From Saturnia japonica (lineage: Eukaryota; Arthropoda; Insecta; Lepidoptera; Saturniidae): a DNA stretch of 64,000 bases. Positions 22,201 to 37,200 of this stretch are shown here, piece after piece. Every line of letters begins with the position of its first letter. Within the stretch, counting starts at the first letter, position 1. The notes under the pieces were generated by a model, which was given only the letters and a program-made list of their open reading frames with translations, was not told the origin of the DNA and searched no databases. The position numbers and the translations under genes are program-made. The stretch spans positions 2,294,001-2,358,000 of the forward strand of contig CM065307.1 of the NCBI GenBank assembly GCA_033032175.1, read 5' to 3'.

Positions 22201-25200
22201 GCGGGTGAGGAACTGTCTCTCTGTTCCTCACTTCCACTAAAGGTTAATCTAATACAGTGGCTAAAAAATTTCCCACCGTCATCGTTTTTATTTTATTTGG
22301 TTGTTCATCTGTTCCAATTCTTGTTTGTATGTTCGTCAAGGGTACAATATATTATACGCATCTTAAGTATAATATTACGCTCTCTTTCGGTTAGCTTGTA
22401 ATTTAAGTATCCAATTTTTTAAGAGAGGTTGGGAACAGATAAATTTTCATTGGATATTTCTCTATACGCGGGGCAGTACGACTGGTGGATTGCCTCCATC
22501 CTACAGAATATCGCAGCCAAATGATCTTGTGTTGTGTTCCTGCGATGAGTAGGATTTCCAGAGCTCCTTGGGGTAGAGGGGTCAAGGTCAGCAACGGGTT
22601 AGTGATACCTATGGTATTACAGACGTCCATAAGCTGCGGCTGCCGTTACCATCAGGCGGGCCTTATGCTTGCTTACCATCTGTGCAGTATATTTAAAAAA
22701 ACTACAACCTGTTTATCAATTAACTAATTCTATATAAATAAGTAAAATTGAAGTGTATGTGTTCGTAATTTCATACACTGTAGTACATGCGAACGCAACC
22801 GCAAGCAAAGCTAGTGTTAAATAAAGTGCACACAATGTCATATAACGCCTTAGTTTTGAAAATGTAATTTAATAAATAACAAATACCAAGTTGTTAACAT
22901 ATACTATAGCGCAAAAGCCTCTTTCACAATAGAAGACACAGGATTCATCACCACGACAGTTCACAACGTATTAGCGAATTCAAACATTGAGAACTTTACA
23001 ACTCTTTGTTGTCTCATTGGGCGAAAATATTACGAGCATTTCAAAAGCTATGGACTCGTAAATTGTACGTAAATAAATATATTAGGGACCATTTTATTAT
23101 AGAAAATACCATATATTTCTAATATTGATAATGATGCTCGTGTTATATAAATATTACAATAATTAACTTATAATATTGCTATTGTATTTCGAACATTGTA
23201 TCTCTCCGCAAAACACAACATAATGTTTTGCCTTATTAGGACAGTACCTCATATATATTATTATTTTTTCTTATAATACTGAATGATATACAAACTATCA
23301 GTAAATTTTTCATATAATCAGTAACATTATTGTTTTTTATAGTATAAAATTAAAAAGGTAACAAAAACCCGACTGCAATAAAAGATTTTCTATTTTTGCT
23401 TTTTATTTGATTTCCAGACGTCGCATTTAAATATTTTATAGCCGATGATACTTCCAGAATTAAGACGAATCTACTGACAGCTCGTATGCTAAAATCCGTC
23501 AAGCCGTTTGGGCTATAGAGCGTGTTAAAGAAATAGACATACATCTCCAAGAATATAAATAAAGCGGAAAAGTTTGTTTGTTTGTTAAAACACGCTAATC
23601 TCTGGAACTCCCAATCGGATTTGAATAATTATATTTATATGTGATAGCTCCTTCACGAGGACTAGTATAGGCTATCTAATATTAAGCTAGAACTCTCGGC
23701 TAGCCTCAAATATTGATTTTTGTTAAGTAAGTCGGAAGCGGAAGTGTTCCCGAACTGCTTTATCCGCGTGCGCTGGCGTAATAGTTAATGGTACGGAAAT
23801 GCTATTTTCTACAAAAAATATAGGATCTTAGTATATTATCTAAAAAATGTCCTCGATAGCATATTATGCATGTGTCTTATACATAAGCCGCAATAATGTA
23901 TTTTGTAATAAAAAAATTTGTTTAAAACTAAAAAGTTATTTATGAGTATTATTTTTAGGCACGGCATACTAAACTTTACGAAAAAAGATTACTTCATCAT
24001 AAAGACAATTTTATGAAGATAAACTTTGCCCTTTATAGCGTGTTGTTTGGACACATAGTTTAAGAAGATAATGGAAAATTTAAATAATTTTTACCTGTGG
24101 GAAGTAGGAACAATTATGGTAGGCTACACTGATGTGATGGAGCGTGGCGGCACTGGGCGGCGCGGTGTTCGTCGGGTAAAATTAAGACGAATAAATGAAG
24201 CTATTCACGTATAAAATATATTTATTCACGACATATTAGTATTGCAATATCTATGCGACTAGATCTGGTATCTAACGAAAAATAATGCACCTATCTAGGT
24301 AAGCATGGAAGGTAAAACATTATCTAAATATAATATTTACTTAAACAAAATTGCAGTTAAAATTGAATTAGACACAGATTTTTGTTTTATTGGAATGTTT
24401 TTTTTACATTTGGGAAAATAGATCTAGTGATTTTTGGATTAAGTATATTTAAAATCAATGTAGATTTTAAAGTGTTATAACAAGGAATTAATATTACAAA
24501 AGACGTTGACATTTTTATCAGTTAAAAAACCTAACAAATTAAGCTCGTGATACTGCATACTTAGGATTCAATCTACAAAATGATTGAATTAAAGAAAGAA
24601 ATCACGAACGTATAATAAATGTGACATAATTGAATAAAATATGTTATATAAAAACGCTACTTTATTAACATATGAATGGTTTGAAAACACGCAAATGTGT
24701 AGGTCCGGTTTGAATACTATTCATTAGAATTGTCTAAAGGAATTTTTAAGTATTTATAATTTCTACGCTCGATATAATAAACTAGAAATAACTTAATTGG
24801 GGGGAATATTGAAAAATAATGCTTGATTAATTTTAAATATAAAATATTATACCGACTTTAAATGCTAAATAGATATTTCTTAAATATTCTCAGTTCAAAT
24901 ACATACAACCAACCAATCCCGAACAAGATCCAAAGGGGAATGCAGTTGTATTATGAAAATCTATTTGTTGACGTGTATCTGGTTTTGTCGTGAGAATAAA
25001 TCCTCAGATGTCGTCGGGAATATGTGAAATTGGAATATCGAGGTTAAGATGGTTTGCTTTCGCTGTTGAATTTACAAATAAGATTGAAATTCCTTATATA
25101 AAAAATCTCGGATTACAGTTATAAGTTTTTTGTACATTAGCGATTATTAAGATGCTATGTAAGCAGAGTTAGTTTAGGTTTTAATATTTCCTTATTTTCC

Positions 25201-28200
25201 TCACAAACGGAGTAAGAGGAACAGCATAAATCTTACATAAGACATAAAAATACAAAATTAGAAAAACTCTTTATAATAAGATTAGAAAAGTATTTTTATG
25301 TATTTATTCACCAACGGTTAATAATATAAAGACTTCACTTCAGAGTCTGTTGACAATAAAAAATGAGTCATTCTTTGGGATTATTAAAATAATAGTAAGT
25401 ATGTACTTAAATCTAGTAAATAGTTGGGGTTTTAAATTTAAGTTCTTGTTTTGATTTTGATATGAAATAAAAAATCTTTCATATTAACATATAGGGCAGA
25501 GTCGGAGTCTAAGATATTCTTAATTTATCCTATACAGGCGGTTATAATTTTTAAAACCACTGAAAGATACCTTACGTAATACTTCATCGTTTCCATGACA
25601 GTTCCGTATAAATTGATCTGTAAATATATCGATTTTTTTTTTAATTTCCCGATAGACTTATGTTATAAAGCGCACACCAGACGAAAATGGTATAACATAT
25701 TTTTTGGCTCTCTGTTATAATTATGTTTTTGTATTTTTCGGATTTAACAAAAAAATAGCCTGCCCGATTGTTATTTAAGTTTTTATAGAGGAAATAAAAT
25801 TATTCAATATTCAGTAGGCTATAAGAATCGCCAATACCATGTGCAGAGATTTAAAAAAAATATATTCTCAAACGATTTTTGGTGAAATTGTTTACTCAGG
25901 AAGCTTATGTCACTCCTAAATTATTACCTTAATTATTTTAGAGTACCAAAGGACAGCGTAGGGTAATTACGTCAGCTTTATTGCTGAATTTCATTTTAAA
26001 CATAACTATGACAAATTTATTATTTTCTTATAATAGGCGTGTTTTGGTACAATTTTGTTATTTTTGTTACACTTCTATACTAAGTTAGTAATAACTAAAA
26101 TCAATTATAGGGCTCAAAGTTTTACATTGTTACTTTTGAAATTTAAAATATGGAGTGAATACGAACTCATCTTCCCCGACGGATATCCGCGGATACGGAT
26201 ATTGATATCCGGTATATCCGTATTGTCAACGCAGAAACCAGAACCGCTTACGTGGTCGACGTGGACCGGCTACGAGTTCGCTAGTAGGAGTTTTTTGCTA
26301 GTTCTTCTCGATGGCTGGGAAGTTTTCCGAACCAGTTCCGACGTTCATAGATGACTTCTTAGAGTCTAAAATGAATACAGTATTTTTGATTTATATATAT
26401 ATATTTGATTTAATTTATTTATATATATACTCGTAATATCTACCTCAAAGGTAAGATTGTTTTCTCGCCTCTTACAAAATTATTGATTGTTTTATTATAA
26501 AGTAAATATTGAATATCTTAAGTACAGTAAGTAATATTTAAGCTAAATTAATTCAATAGAAGTTCTTGTAACTTCAAATTTAACACAAGTTATTTAAATA
26601 CAAACCCATTTCTCCGGAACACTGTATTCACGCATCACTTCACGCGTGCCTTCGTATCGCATTCACGAGCCATTGGAGTCGTATAAATATTTTGTATATG
26701 GTAACGTAAAATACACTTTATTGCACATTTGATGTACAAATATACTTAATATTAAGGGTGCCCCGCGGCCCCGCACACATTTATTTATTACGCAGTAATT
26801 ATTTTCGTCTTGTAATTTTATTTTTATTATAGATTGCGCGTACAATGCTCGTTTAATCATGTCTCGTAATTTAACTTACGCATAAAACAAAAACCATAAC
26901 TAAAATATTTTTTATTCAATTTAGGCTCTAAGAAGGCACACATCTGAATGTCAAAACACTACTACCATCGGTTCGGAAAACATCCCAGTCATCGACAAGA
27001 ATTGTCAAGAAACTCGACCGGGTTTATAAACATCTTACTTTCTGCTTTTAATGGTTTTTACAGTATTTAATTATACTAGCGGTCGCCCAATTATCGAAAT
27101 TCGACCAGAAACTTTTAATCATAGACTATTTTCTGTTTGACATATTTTGCACTATTCATGAACCTAAACAATGCGTATTATCTACATCACTTGCTGTCAC
27201 TTTTTGTTGAGTGATAATGTCAATATTTAGGTCGGTTTAGGATTCGTTGTATTAATTTATTTAATTTAATATATCAGTAACAGATATTATAGATAAATTT
27301 TAGCTTTCCGCACTCCTCCATATAAACTTTAACCATGCCAAATCTCACAGTCTTCCGTGCACGCAATACGGTTAAAAAGGGGTAGAGACTTTTGCTTTAC
27401 GTATTAATATATAGATACAGTTATCATTTTCAGTAGATTTACAAAGAGGGATGTGCATAGGGTTTGCTAATTATCGGTCCAAACGAAATACGAAAGTTGA
27501 GATCCGTATCCACGGGTCAAGATAGCAAGAATCGGTATCCAGTAACGTTGCCTATCTTGTACTTCACTTTTTCAACACTCATTCTTACTTAACTAAAACC
27601 AAAAACATAAGTACGTTTAAACATTTTGTTGATGTAAATGCTTAAATTTTCACAGCGTTTAAGAATTTGGTCTTTGAATATTATCGTATATTTGCTTCAA
27701 CTTTTGTTGTAGATTTACTAAAATAGATTTCAACAAGTCCATTTTGTTTCAGTCGGTCCAACACTGCAGGCGAAATATCCCGTGGTGATATTCATCCACG
27801 GGGAATCGTTTGAGTGGAATTCCGGCAACGTATACGACGGTGCTGTATTGGCGAGCTACGCCGGATTAGTAGTCATAACTATAAATTATAGGCTCGGTAT
27901 TTTGGGTGAGTATTGCGGCTTTTGCTGGAGAAATATTATTGAGTCAATTGTGATAAGCTAGTCAATAACTGACCTTTAAGGCTATGCTACATTTTCTAGA
28001 TAGAGATTATCATGAGTTGCTGAATTTTCAAGAATCAAATTTTAAACAACATCTCGTAAAATTTATTTATTAACTAACAAACTGCGATCAAATTTGGATG
28101 TTCTGCAATATTTATTTTTGGCATATTTTCCTTATATTTCTCGCCTATCGCTTCTTTCATACTTTAAGCAAGATTCCCTGCTATGATTTTTTTTTTTTTT

Positions 28201-31200
28201 ATTGTAAGATTAGTCTTTGGCCATAATCAAACCGGATTTCGAAGTTACGTTAAAAATGTGAGTGCTGTCAAATCAGTAACAAGAACATAATATTAGATTC
28301 TTTGTACATACAAGGTTTTTATATTCAGAACTGATGCTAGTTAGATGGGCAAGTTAGAAAATAGTAAAACTAAGTAACAATTGCTTCACAATAATTCTGT
28401 TACCAAATAGATTGTAGGTACCATTGAAGGAATAAAACGTATTTAACCTTTTTTCATATATTTATACCAACAAAATAGGTAAATACAAATTTTCCTGATG
28501 TTTTTATCGCAAAAAAAAATCATATACAACGTAATTTCAGTTTCCGCTACTTTCATAACGCGAAGACGCTATCGCACCTTTTCCGTCTCATAACAAGATT
28601 ACTCCGAACAAATCCAGTTATAACCTCCCCTCGGAGGAAGCTAAAAATAGCAACTAGTTTTGTTTCCATAAAATGAAATTAGTGTACATTAGTATAACCG
28701 CTACGGCGTTGTATCTTTGCTTAATTAAATCTTTAAGTAATTAATTCTATAGTAATTCTGTTGTAGAAATATTTTCTGAACTCTACGTTGTTAATTTCGA
28801 TAACTATTTGAAATATAAACAGGCATTGTTTACGTTAATGCTAAACAAATTTATTTGCGTAAGTAGCAAACATGTTAAAATTTACCTGATGCTCAGTAAC
28901 TTTAGACATGGTCACGTACATGCCATCCCGAACAGGACTATTGTCCTATAAGTCAATCATTGAGGAGTTGTCACTTCTATAACATGGGTTCGCAAGGCCT
29001 TTGGCTTCGTATGCCAATGTGTACTGTAACAAATGTTTACACGACAGCTTGATCCAGTTTGTTGTGAAACAGAAATAGGTGTACCAGTAATGTCTTGGAC
29101 AGACTTTCTATCTGTGTATTCTTTAGTTCCCATAATTATCATTATTAAATGCATACCCATCTGAATAGACACAAATACAATGCTTATAGATATAATGATG
29201 AGTAAAATATGCAAATAATGATTTATAAGGACAATCTTAATCATTAGTTGTCCTTTGTATTCTACTTCTATACATGATAAATTAAACCAAGAACATATTA
29301 CAAAACCATAATTATTTTTCTCTGCAAACTACCAATATAGCTTTCAAATAATCTTTAAACGTATTTAAAACTTTATGCTTAATTAAGAAATTAAATTTCC
29401 TATTAATTTTATCAATGTTGTGTCATAATACTCAAAGTCTTGAATTATCATTCCTCTGCACCATAACTAATTGCCTTAGCGTGTAGAATATGCATCGCAG
29501 TATAAACATGGAGGAGCGCAAAGCATAATTTGTGAACTAAATACCTCTACTGAATTAATTTCAAGTTACAATAATATGTTTACTTTATAAACAACATTCA
29601 ACAACAAAGTATGTTTAACTTTTTGAGACATCAATAAATTATATTAATTACCATCTCATTGAATGAATTTCTTTTAATATTACGTTTGGTTTTTATATAC
29701 ACGCAGTTAGTTATGTTGCTATTATAATATGATTTAGGTCATAACGTTTTTCTTCGACACAATTTAATATTTAAATGTCAAATTTAAATACGAAACTTAA
29801 AGTTCCTGTTTCAATACTATCTGAATCAGTTATCCATTTCATAATAAAAATCGATATCCGTTTTTTGTGTTACTGATAATTTAATTAAAAGGAAGATAAG
29901 TATTACATTATATATTTGTATTAATAGACTTCCTAAATATTCATTAACTCAAATCTGCCTCCTAGTAAGTTCTATCAAGATATAAAGGTAAGATTAAACT
30001 TTACCAACAGGATTCCTCAACGCAAACCCGATACCACATCTGAAAGCTCGTGTGGCAAACTACGGATTGATGGATCAAATCGCGGCATTACATTGGGTTC
30101 AGCAGAATATAGCTTTATTTGGAGGTGATGCGGGCAACGTAACAATGTTGGGACATGGCTCTGGAGCGGCCTGTATAAACTTCCTAATGATATCACCCAC
30201 AGTTATGCCTGGTGAGATATAATTTTTCACTGTTTATACATATTATACATTACCGTTTATGTTTTAAATCTAAACTTGCCCTTTTACGTGCCCCATATTT
30301 ATCTCATTTAATGAATATAAAGACTTATTTTAAATTGCCAAAACAAACAAGTCATTCGAGACATTTAAATTAAATAATTCTTGATCATTATTATTTATGG
30401 AATGTTTGAAAAGTACCAGAAATAACATCATTAATTAAAATTAATTTGACTCCAGTTGTACGTCAATTAAATTTAATAATGTTATCTATGAACTTTCTTG
30501 TAACTTAGAAGTCAGCAAATAATTAAATCAAAATATTATTTCGCTGACAAAAGCAACAGTATACACGAAATAATTAACGTGGTTTTTAGACAGTTTCTGT
30601 TCGAGAAATTTTAGACTATTAAACGTTCACTTTTGCCATTAGCTAGCTTTCGAGTTTCAAATGTGATTACACTAGGAGTTTTCGAGCTTTCATCGACTAT
30701 CCCATATTCCGTTTCATTAGAAATCCTGCTAATTTCAATATATAATATCTATTTGGGCTAATTACTTAAAGTTGCTGTATTAATTATACTTATAGTTAGG
30801 TATATCTGAAGTAAAATATCTCTGATAAGATGTTTGCAATTGTAATATATCATCGATTACTATTACAATAAACTTACGATTTGCGATTAAAATTTTGAAC
30901 AAAATTATTATTAACCTTATGTTTATAAACGTATATTACTTTCTATGTTAATATAAAGAGCAAGTTGTAAAAAGGGTGCATTACGTTTGTACTATTCATA
31001 TTAAACAACTTTGAAAAATCTATAAATAATTAAATAAATTTCATGAATTTACTTTACTCATTGTCAGGTCTCTTTCACCGAGCGATTCTTTTATCCGGAT
31101 CAGCGCTAAGTTCATGGGCGTTAGTAGAAGATCCTGTCAGCTACTCCGTACAGTTAGCAAAACAATCCAATTGCACTCTCCCAGAAGATATTGTTAAAGA

Positions 31201-34200
31201 TCACGAACTAATCGTTGATTGCTTAAGAGAGGTCCCTCTAGAAGAATTGATGTCAGCGGAAATCAGTACACCAAGTTATCTAACTGCGTTCGGGCCGTCT
31301 GTAGACGGTGTAGTAGTAAAAACTGACTATGCAAAAGAACTGCTGACTTATTTTATACCGAACGACCTTCAAGGGTTCACTAGCGTTTCCGGGGTCAATA
31401 ATTTTAAGGCAGACAAAAGGAGCGGCGACAGAATATTCGGTATAAGAGGAGGTCAGAACAAATACGATTTGTTGTTCGGCGTAGTGACAAGCGAAGCGCT
31501 ATGGAAATTCTCGGCTCAAGACATCCAGAACGGTTTCGAAGGCGAAAGGAGGGATCGTATAATAAGGTAGGTGGATGTTTATTTAGCAAATTGGTGTTTG
31601 AGCGGAGCGAGGTCAGGACAGCTTCATACAAATGGTTTGTAATGAAAGTAGGATCGCTTCGAGAGTATTGGATATCCCTTGTATGCTTTGTGAATTACGA
31701 TACAGTGTCATAGAATGGATTCATTTGTCCTGAGCTAGTAAAATTATATTTCATAAAGTGACAATGCAGGAAATAAAACGTATTATACTGCATTTTAAGG
31801 TAATTGTTGTCCAATAAAAAAGGTTGCGTGTCCTGACCCAGGATTATTTCTAATAGTAGGTTCATAGAAAGACCTCAAAAATTATTTTGGACTTCACTTT
31901 GTAACTGAACTTTCTGAATTAATTTTTTTTTGTTATTTCATCTTGTTACCATATGTATAAACAAAATATTAGGGCAGAGAGGCGGTCACGATTTTATACG
32001 ATCAACCTCTCTTCCCGTTAATGTGTCCCATGATAAAGTAATGATATCGCACAAAGGTGAATGATATGATCATTATGAGCATATATAGTCACAGTAATTA
32101 AAGTCTTTTGAACGACATAAACCTGACCACAATGTACTTTGCAAGAGTACTACCCCCAACATTTTCGATTTTCGATAGGAAAAAAGAGAGAACGAAGAAA
32201 AAAAGTTACTACTCAGAAAATGTAGTTACAGGGTTAAGTCTAAAATATTTTGATCTATAATCTATTAAAACGTATTAATTGAGAAACTCTTGTATATACA
32301 TAATAAAAGAGTAAAGACTAGAAACCTTTTTTTTTTATGAAAAAATAATACGTTTTATCATGTACTGAACATATTTCCACAGTTTTTGAAATTTTTGAAG
32401 CCTGAAGGTACATTTAGGATGCATTTTTAACCTGTGGGCATTACCATACTAATGTATGGTCCATAAATTGCGTTTAGGTTATGTACATATAAAAAAGAAT
32501 GTATGAATGTATGTATTTTTTTATTATATTTTAAATATTTGGTGAAACAAAGTGAAAAGATACTAAATTAATCGAAACTAAATTAAATTTACATAATTTT
32601 CAAAAAAAGGAATAAATGTAAACGTATGTTTTATTTTCCAAGAGTTTTCATAGAAGGCGCTGTACGGCTTGGGTTAAGTTATGATAAAATTGATTTGAGA
32701 TTTATTGTCTCACTTAGTATATTTTTTGTAAGCACTTATATTAATTATTTAAGGCTGGGCTTTAATTATTATTTGTAAAAAAAATTAATAATAAAATAAA
32801 ATAATTAAAAATATCTACCTATTCGATCTAAATTTTCTACGATATAATTCGTTATTTGGTGGTTGAGCTATCAATGTTTTGAATAAATTATGCTGAACAG
32901 ACATACTATAAAGTATTATTATTCACGGGATATTAACGGTTTATACAAATAAAGTTGTTAAATAAAATTAGTTTTTCGTGAAGGACGATTAACATTTAAA
33001 ATGATTTTATTTGGGTAGTCTCAAAAATCTTATACCGGTCTAATACCGTAAGGAGAGATTGGGGTTTTTATTTAGTTGCTATTTGTCATACACGAAATAT
33101 ACCACCCGGACGAAGACAGCTAGTATGTAATATTGATGTAATTGTTTTTTGGAAACGGCTCCAACGTTGTGGACGAAATTTTGTATTTAGATAATGTTCA
33201 CATTCCAAGTTTACCTAGATAGGTGTTTTTTTAAGATACCGTGCAAATCTCGTTTGCCCAGATATTAAAATCTTTGTATGAACTAGCTGTTGGAAATAAT
33301 CCCGCAATCCCGTTGGTCGCGCAAGTTTTTTTTAAACGAGAATACCTGATGTCCTTTCAAATTTAATATCAGTGAAATACATTAATTATTTGTGTTAAAA
33401 ATTTGTGTATATTTTCGTATAACGTGTGTTATTCTATGGTTTAATTTTCTACTTAACGTACTAATTATTTCTGTTCTATAATAATAATAATTAGAAAAAT
33501 AGTTTTGACAAGTAACTTAGTTTTGATGAGAAATGGCGCAAATTTTATAAAGCGTTTGTATCAGCTTGAATTTAAATTGTAATTACATCAGATCCTGTGA
33601 TTGACGTAAGCGAAACCTCATTATCAATAATTTAAAAAGTTTCAAGTTCAGTTAATTGGGCACTTCAAAGGAAATCATTGTTTGAAAACCTTCTAATAAA
33701 ATATATATCACAGTAATATAATTCACATTTCGTTCGCTCAGTACGCGTGTAATGACATTTATGAAGGTTGCCTTTTTTCTTTTCCCCTTCCATTCAAATT
33801 CTAATTAAGGGCTTACCCTTAACGAGGCGCATGGTAAAAATATCAGATGAAAAAAAATTACTCGCATGAAGAATGATTTTAAAATGTGATCTATTTTTAA
33901 TTATATAGCACATTTGTGGTTCAGATGTCTTAATGTGTTTAAATGGTAAAATTATATTTTTTGTTGTTACAGTAAACGTAACTACCGTTGTTCTTTTTAT
34001 ATATTATACCAGCTTGCGCTCCACGGTTTTATCCATGTGAAGATTTTTTGGATAGGATTTGCATAAAATCCGTTCACAGTAACCGTTTACATTGCAACAT
34101 AACTATGCAAAATTTCAAGTTAATCGGACCTATCGTTTCGGAGATATCGTTTACGTTTATTTAAATTTTGAAATAATACTTTGGTCTTGTACTTAAATAA

Positions 34201-37200
34201 AAAAGATGGCCCACTTGTACAAAAAGAAAGTAATCTGTCTGCAAAATTTCAATGGGTTTAATATGCATCCAGAAGATCCATGTCCATAGATGAAGATTAA
34301 CGACTTCTAAAAAACAAGTCATTCAAACAAAAAAATAAATGACATTCACAATCGCGGTGCTGACTTGAAAAATTTCAAGAAAATTATCTCACACAGAAAA
34401 TCGTTAAATAAATAACCTTTAAGTCCTACGATGTTCAAATAATAAAAGCTTTCGGGATAAATCCACAAAAAAAAATTAAATTTGAGTGACATAAAAAATC
34501 CTCAGACACATAAAGTCAAAGTAATAGTGAAGCTGTAGTCATGTACTATAGTCATGTAGATTTATTTATTTGTAATAAAATCGTTTTAAGTACTCATTTC
34601 TTCGACTTTTACGTGAATGACGGAGAATGTTTTTTGACTATGTTAATTTAATTATAGAAATTTGTTTTTATTATTCATTAAAAACGAAATTCGATTTACT
34701 TATTTAAGTTAAGATTACTAACCCATAAACAATCTATTGCGTGTAATAAAGGATAAAATATAGAATTCTAGTTCAGTGGCATATTTTCCATTAGACTTTT
34801 TTATATTCATTGTACTCTAAATTCAACCAAACCTTTTTCAACCAATTTATTTGCAATCCTTAATTGCGAGAGTAATTCATGTACATCTACTGAATGAATC
34901 ATATTTGTATCTGATGTGTGTAGGATATATTGGATAAGATATTAATGCCGTACTAGGATTATTCCCTTAAATTTGTACCCTGACTTGTACTTAATATAGA
35001 ACATTTGTTACAGGACTTACGTGAGAAACGCGTACACATATCATTTAAGTGAAATATTCTTCACGATCGTAAATGAATATACGGATTGGGAAAGAACTGT
35101 GCAAGTAAGTTAATCTACACTTTATAAGTATTATAAATGCCAGAGTAAATATGTTTGTTTGTTTAACTATTCACGACTTATAGCCTCTGAATCGCTTGCA
35201 GTTAAATTTGAGATAGAGGTACCTGAGGACATAGAATAGGATATAATATGAAAAACATGCAGACTAAGTCGCGGGAAATAGTAGTACTTCATACAATTCA
35301 ATTTCTTGCAGTGAAAAGGGAAACTCCCTAATAAACTTATAAATCCCATATTAGATTTACAAGGTTTGACGAATAAAGGTTAAATCAAACTGTTTCTATT
35401 ATAATATGAGAGATATATAGATATTATTGTTAAATCACAACGTCATTTTAAATGACACTTTGTTAAAAAAATAAACACTTTTTGCCCATTTTTTATACTC
35501 TAATATTAAAAATTATTCGTAAAACAAGAGAGTAAACCAAGACTGATTGACAGTTAGTAGATGATATACCTTTTGTGAGGCTTGCTGAGTATTGAGAGAA
35601 ACCCAAGAAATTCTTAATTCCAATGATATCCTGATCTGATCACAATCTGACTTCAGTCAAAGATTTTAACCACTTATCTAAGGAGGCAATTACTGAAATG
35701 GTTACTGATCTGAATGAGAAAAAAGAATTGAATATATAAAATAATATAAAATTTCCGAATTAGATTCAATGTCTAATATTATGTACGAAATATAAAAAAA
35801 TGCAAAAGGAAAAATCTAATATAGAGTTAGCATGATTCTAACAGAAACGACCGTCGAATAACATATGGTTCATCACGACTTGGCAAACGTCGGTATACAC
35901 TTGTCCCTAAGAGGGAGTAGTGTGCCAAATTCCTATTGTTTTGAAGTTGTACCAACTTAGAATAGGGCGACCGAGTTCATTTTATGGGATAACTTTAGGA
36001 ACCTGTGTGTGCTTATTACGCTTTATATTTAAAATACACAAGTTAGTAATAATATAGATGTGAATATTATTTCTATTCCTTCAATTTAATTTATTTTAGG
36101 ATCTTTTCCGGTGTATTATTGCACGTGGCATTACTACATTGGGCATGTCAAATTCGATAATAACCACGTGGCTTTATTCATGATAACTTTCTTTTAACAC
36201 AAAGCATTTAGTAGAGCTATATGTATATAGGAAATTAAAACTTTACCTTTAAAATTAGTTACCCAAAGTTCCATGTAATACGTATACTCTACTAGACCAC
36301 GATCGCAATAAATAGAAAAGAACTTTTGGCAAGCGATTTGCATTGGCGTTTCAGGTTTTGACATTGGCTAGCGTTACTGGAAGTTCTTTTAGTACTGTAG
36401 TATTTTGTTGATTGGCATGATATAATGGTTATTGATGGATATTAATTTTAATATATTCGCTACTATTCTTGATTTATACTGTACTTATAACATAAACTAT
36501 ACTTATTAACACCATATTAAAAGGAAATCTCATATTTAATTTTTATTTAATTTAATCACTAGCATCCAATCAACACGAGAGACGCGGCTGTCTTAGCATT
36601 ATCTGATGCCCAATACGTTGCACCGTTGGTTCAAACTGGAGATTTCCTGAGTGTGGCTAAGAGCTCTCCCGATTCTGGACCAAACGCCTTCTTCTATGTA
36701 TTCGACTATCAGACGAAAGATGGGGACTATCCTCAGGTAATTATTCTAAGTTTATAAGATAACATTTGATCACAAATACATTTGTTATTAAAGTAAAGTT
36801 GCTATCTTGCTAACTTTAGGACCAGGACTAGCTCTTAATTGCAACTGCATAAAAATACGTATAAGAGCTTACATATCTTCAAGTTCGTAGCTAGCCAAGT
36901 CAACGTTTTCGTTTAGTACAAATTTATTTTCATTGTATGAATGGAATGCCTATCATTTGACTCGTCATCTAAATATATTTAGAGATATCATGTTTCAGCG
37001 CATGGGCTCAGTACATGGTGAAGAGCTACCTTACTTATTTGGTGCACCACTCGTAGAAGGACTTGGACATTTTCCTAAAAACTACACAAAATCAGAAATA
37101 GCTCTATCAGAAGCTTTCATTCAATACATGGCCAATTTTGTCAAGACCGGGTAAGTTTCATTGAATGGTAAAAATATTACAGTAATTGGAAATTATTTCT

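Larger units (their letters stand above)
17973..27752 (+). other. neuroligin intron 2 (about 9.8 kb)
   Basis: The largest intron. It contains an RTE 3' end (21340-21987), an LTR-like stretch (21994-22415), a LINE 3' end (22440-22700), repeat R2 (23566-23800), a small GC-rich island (24123-24175), a palindrome-rich patch (26160-26345), a LINE 3' end (26905-27035) and a Helitron (27076-27415). In 17973-21339 I see no gene or repeat that I can support. Confidence 0.8.

Noticed and set aside
26055..26354. 99-codon plus-strand ORF in intron 2
   Set aside because: Half AT-rich filler, half palindromic patch; no domain recognised.
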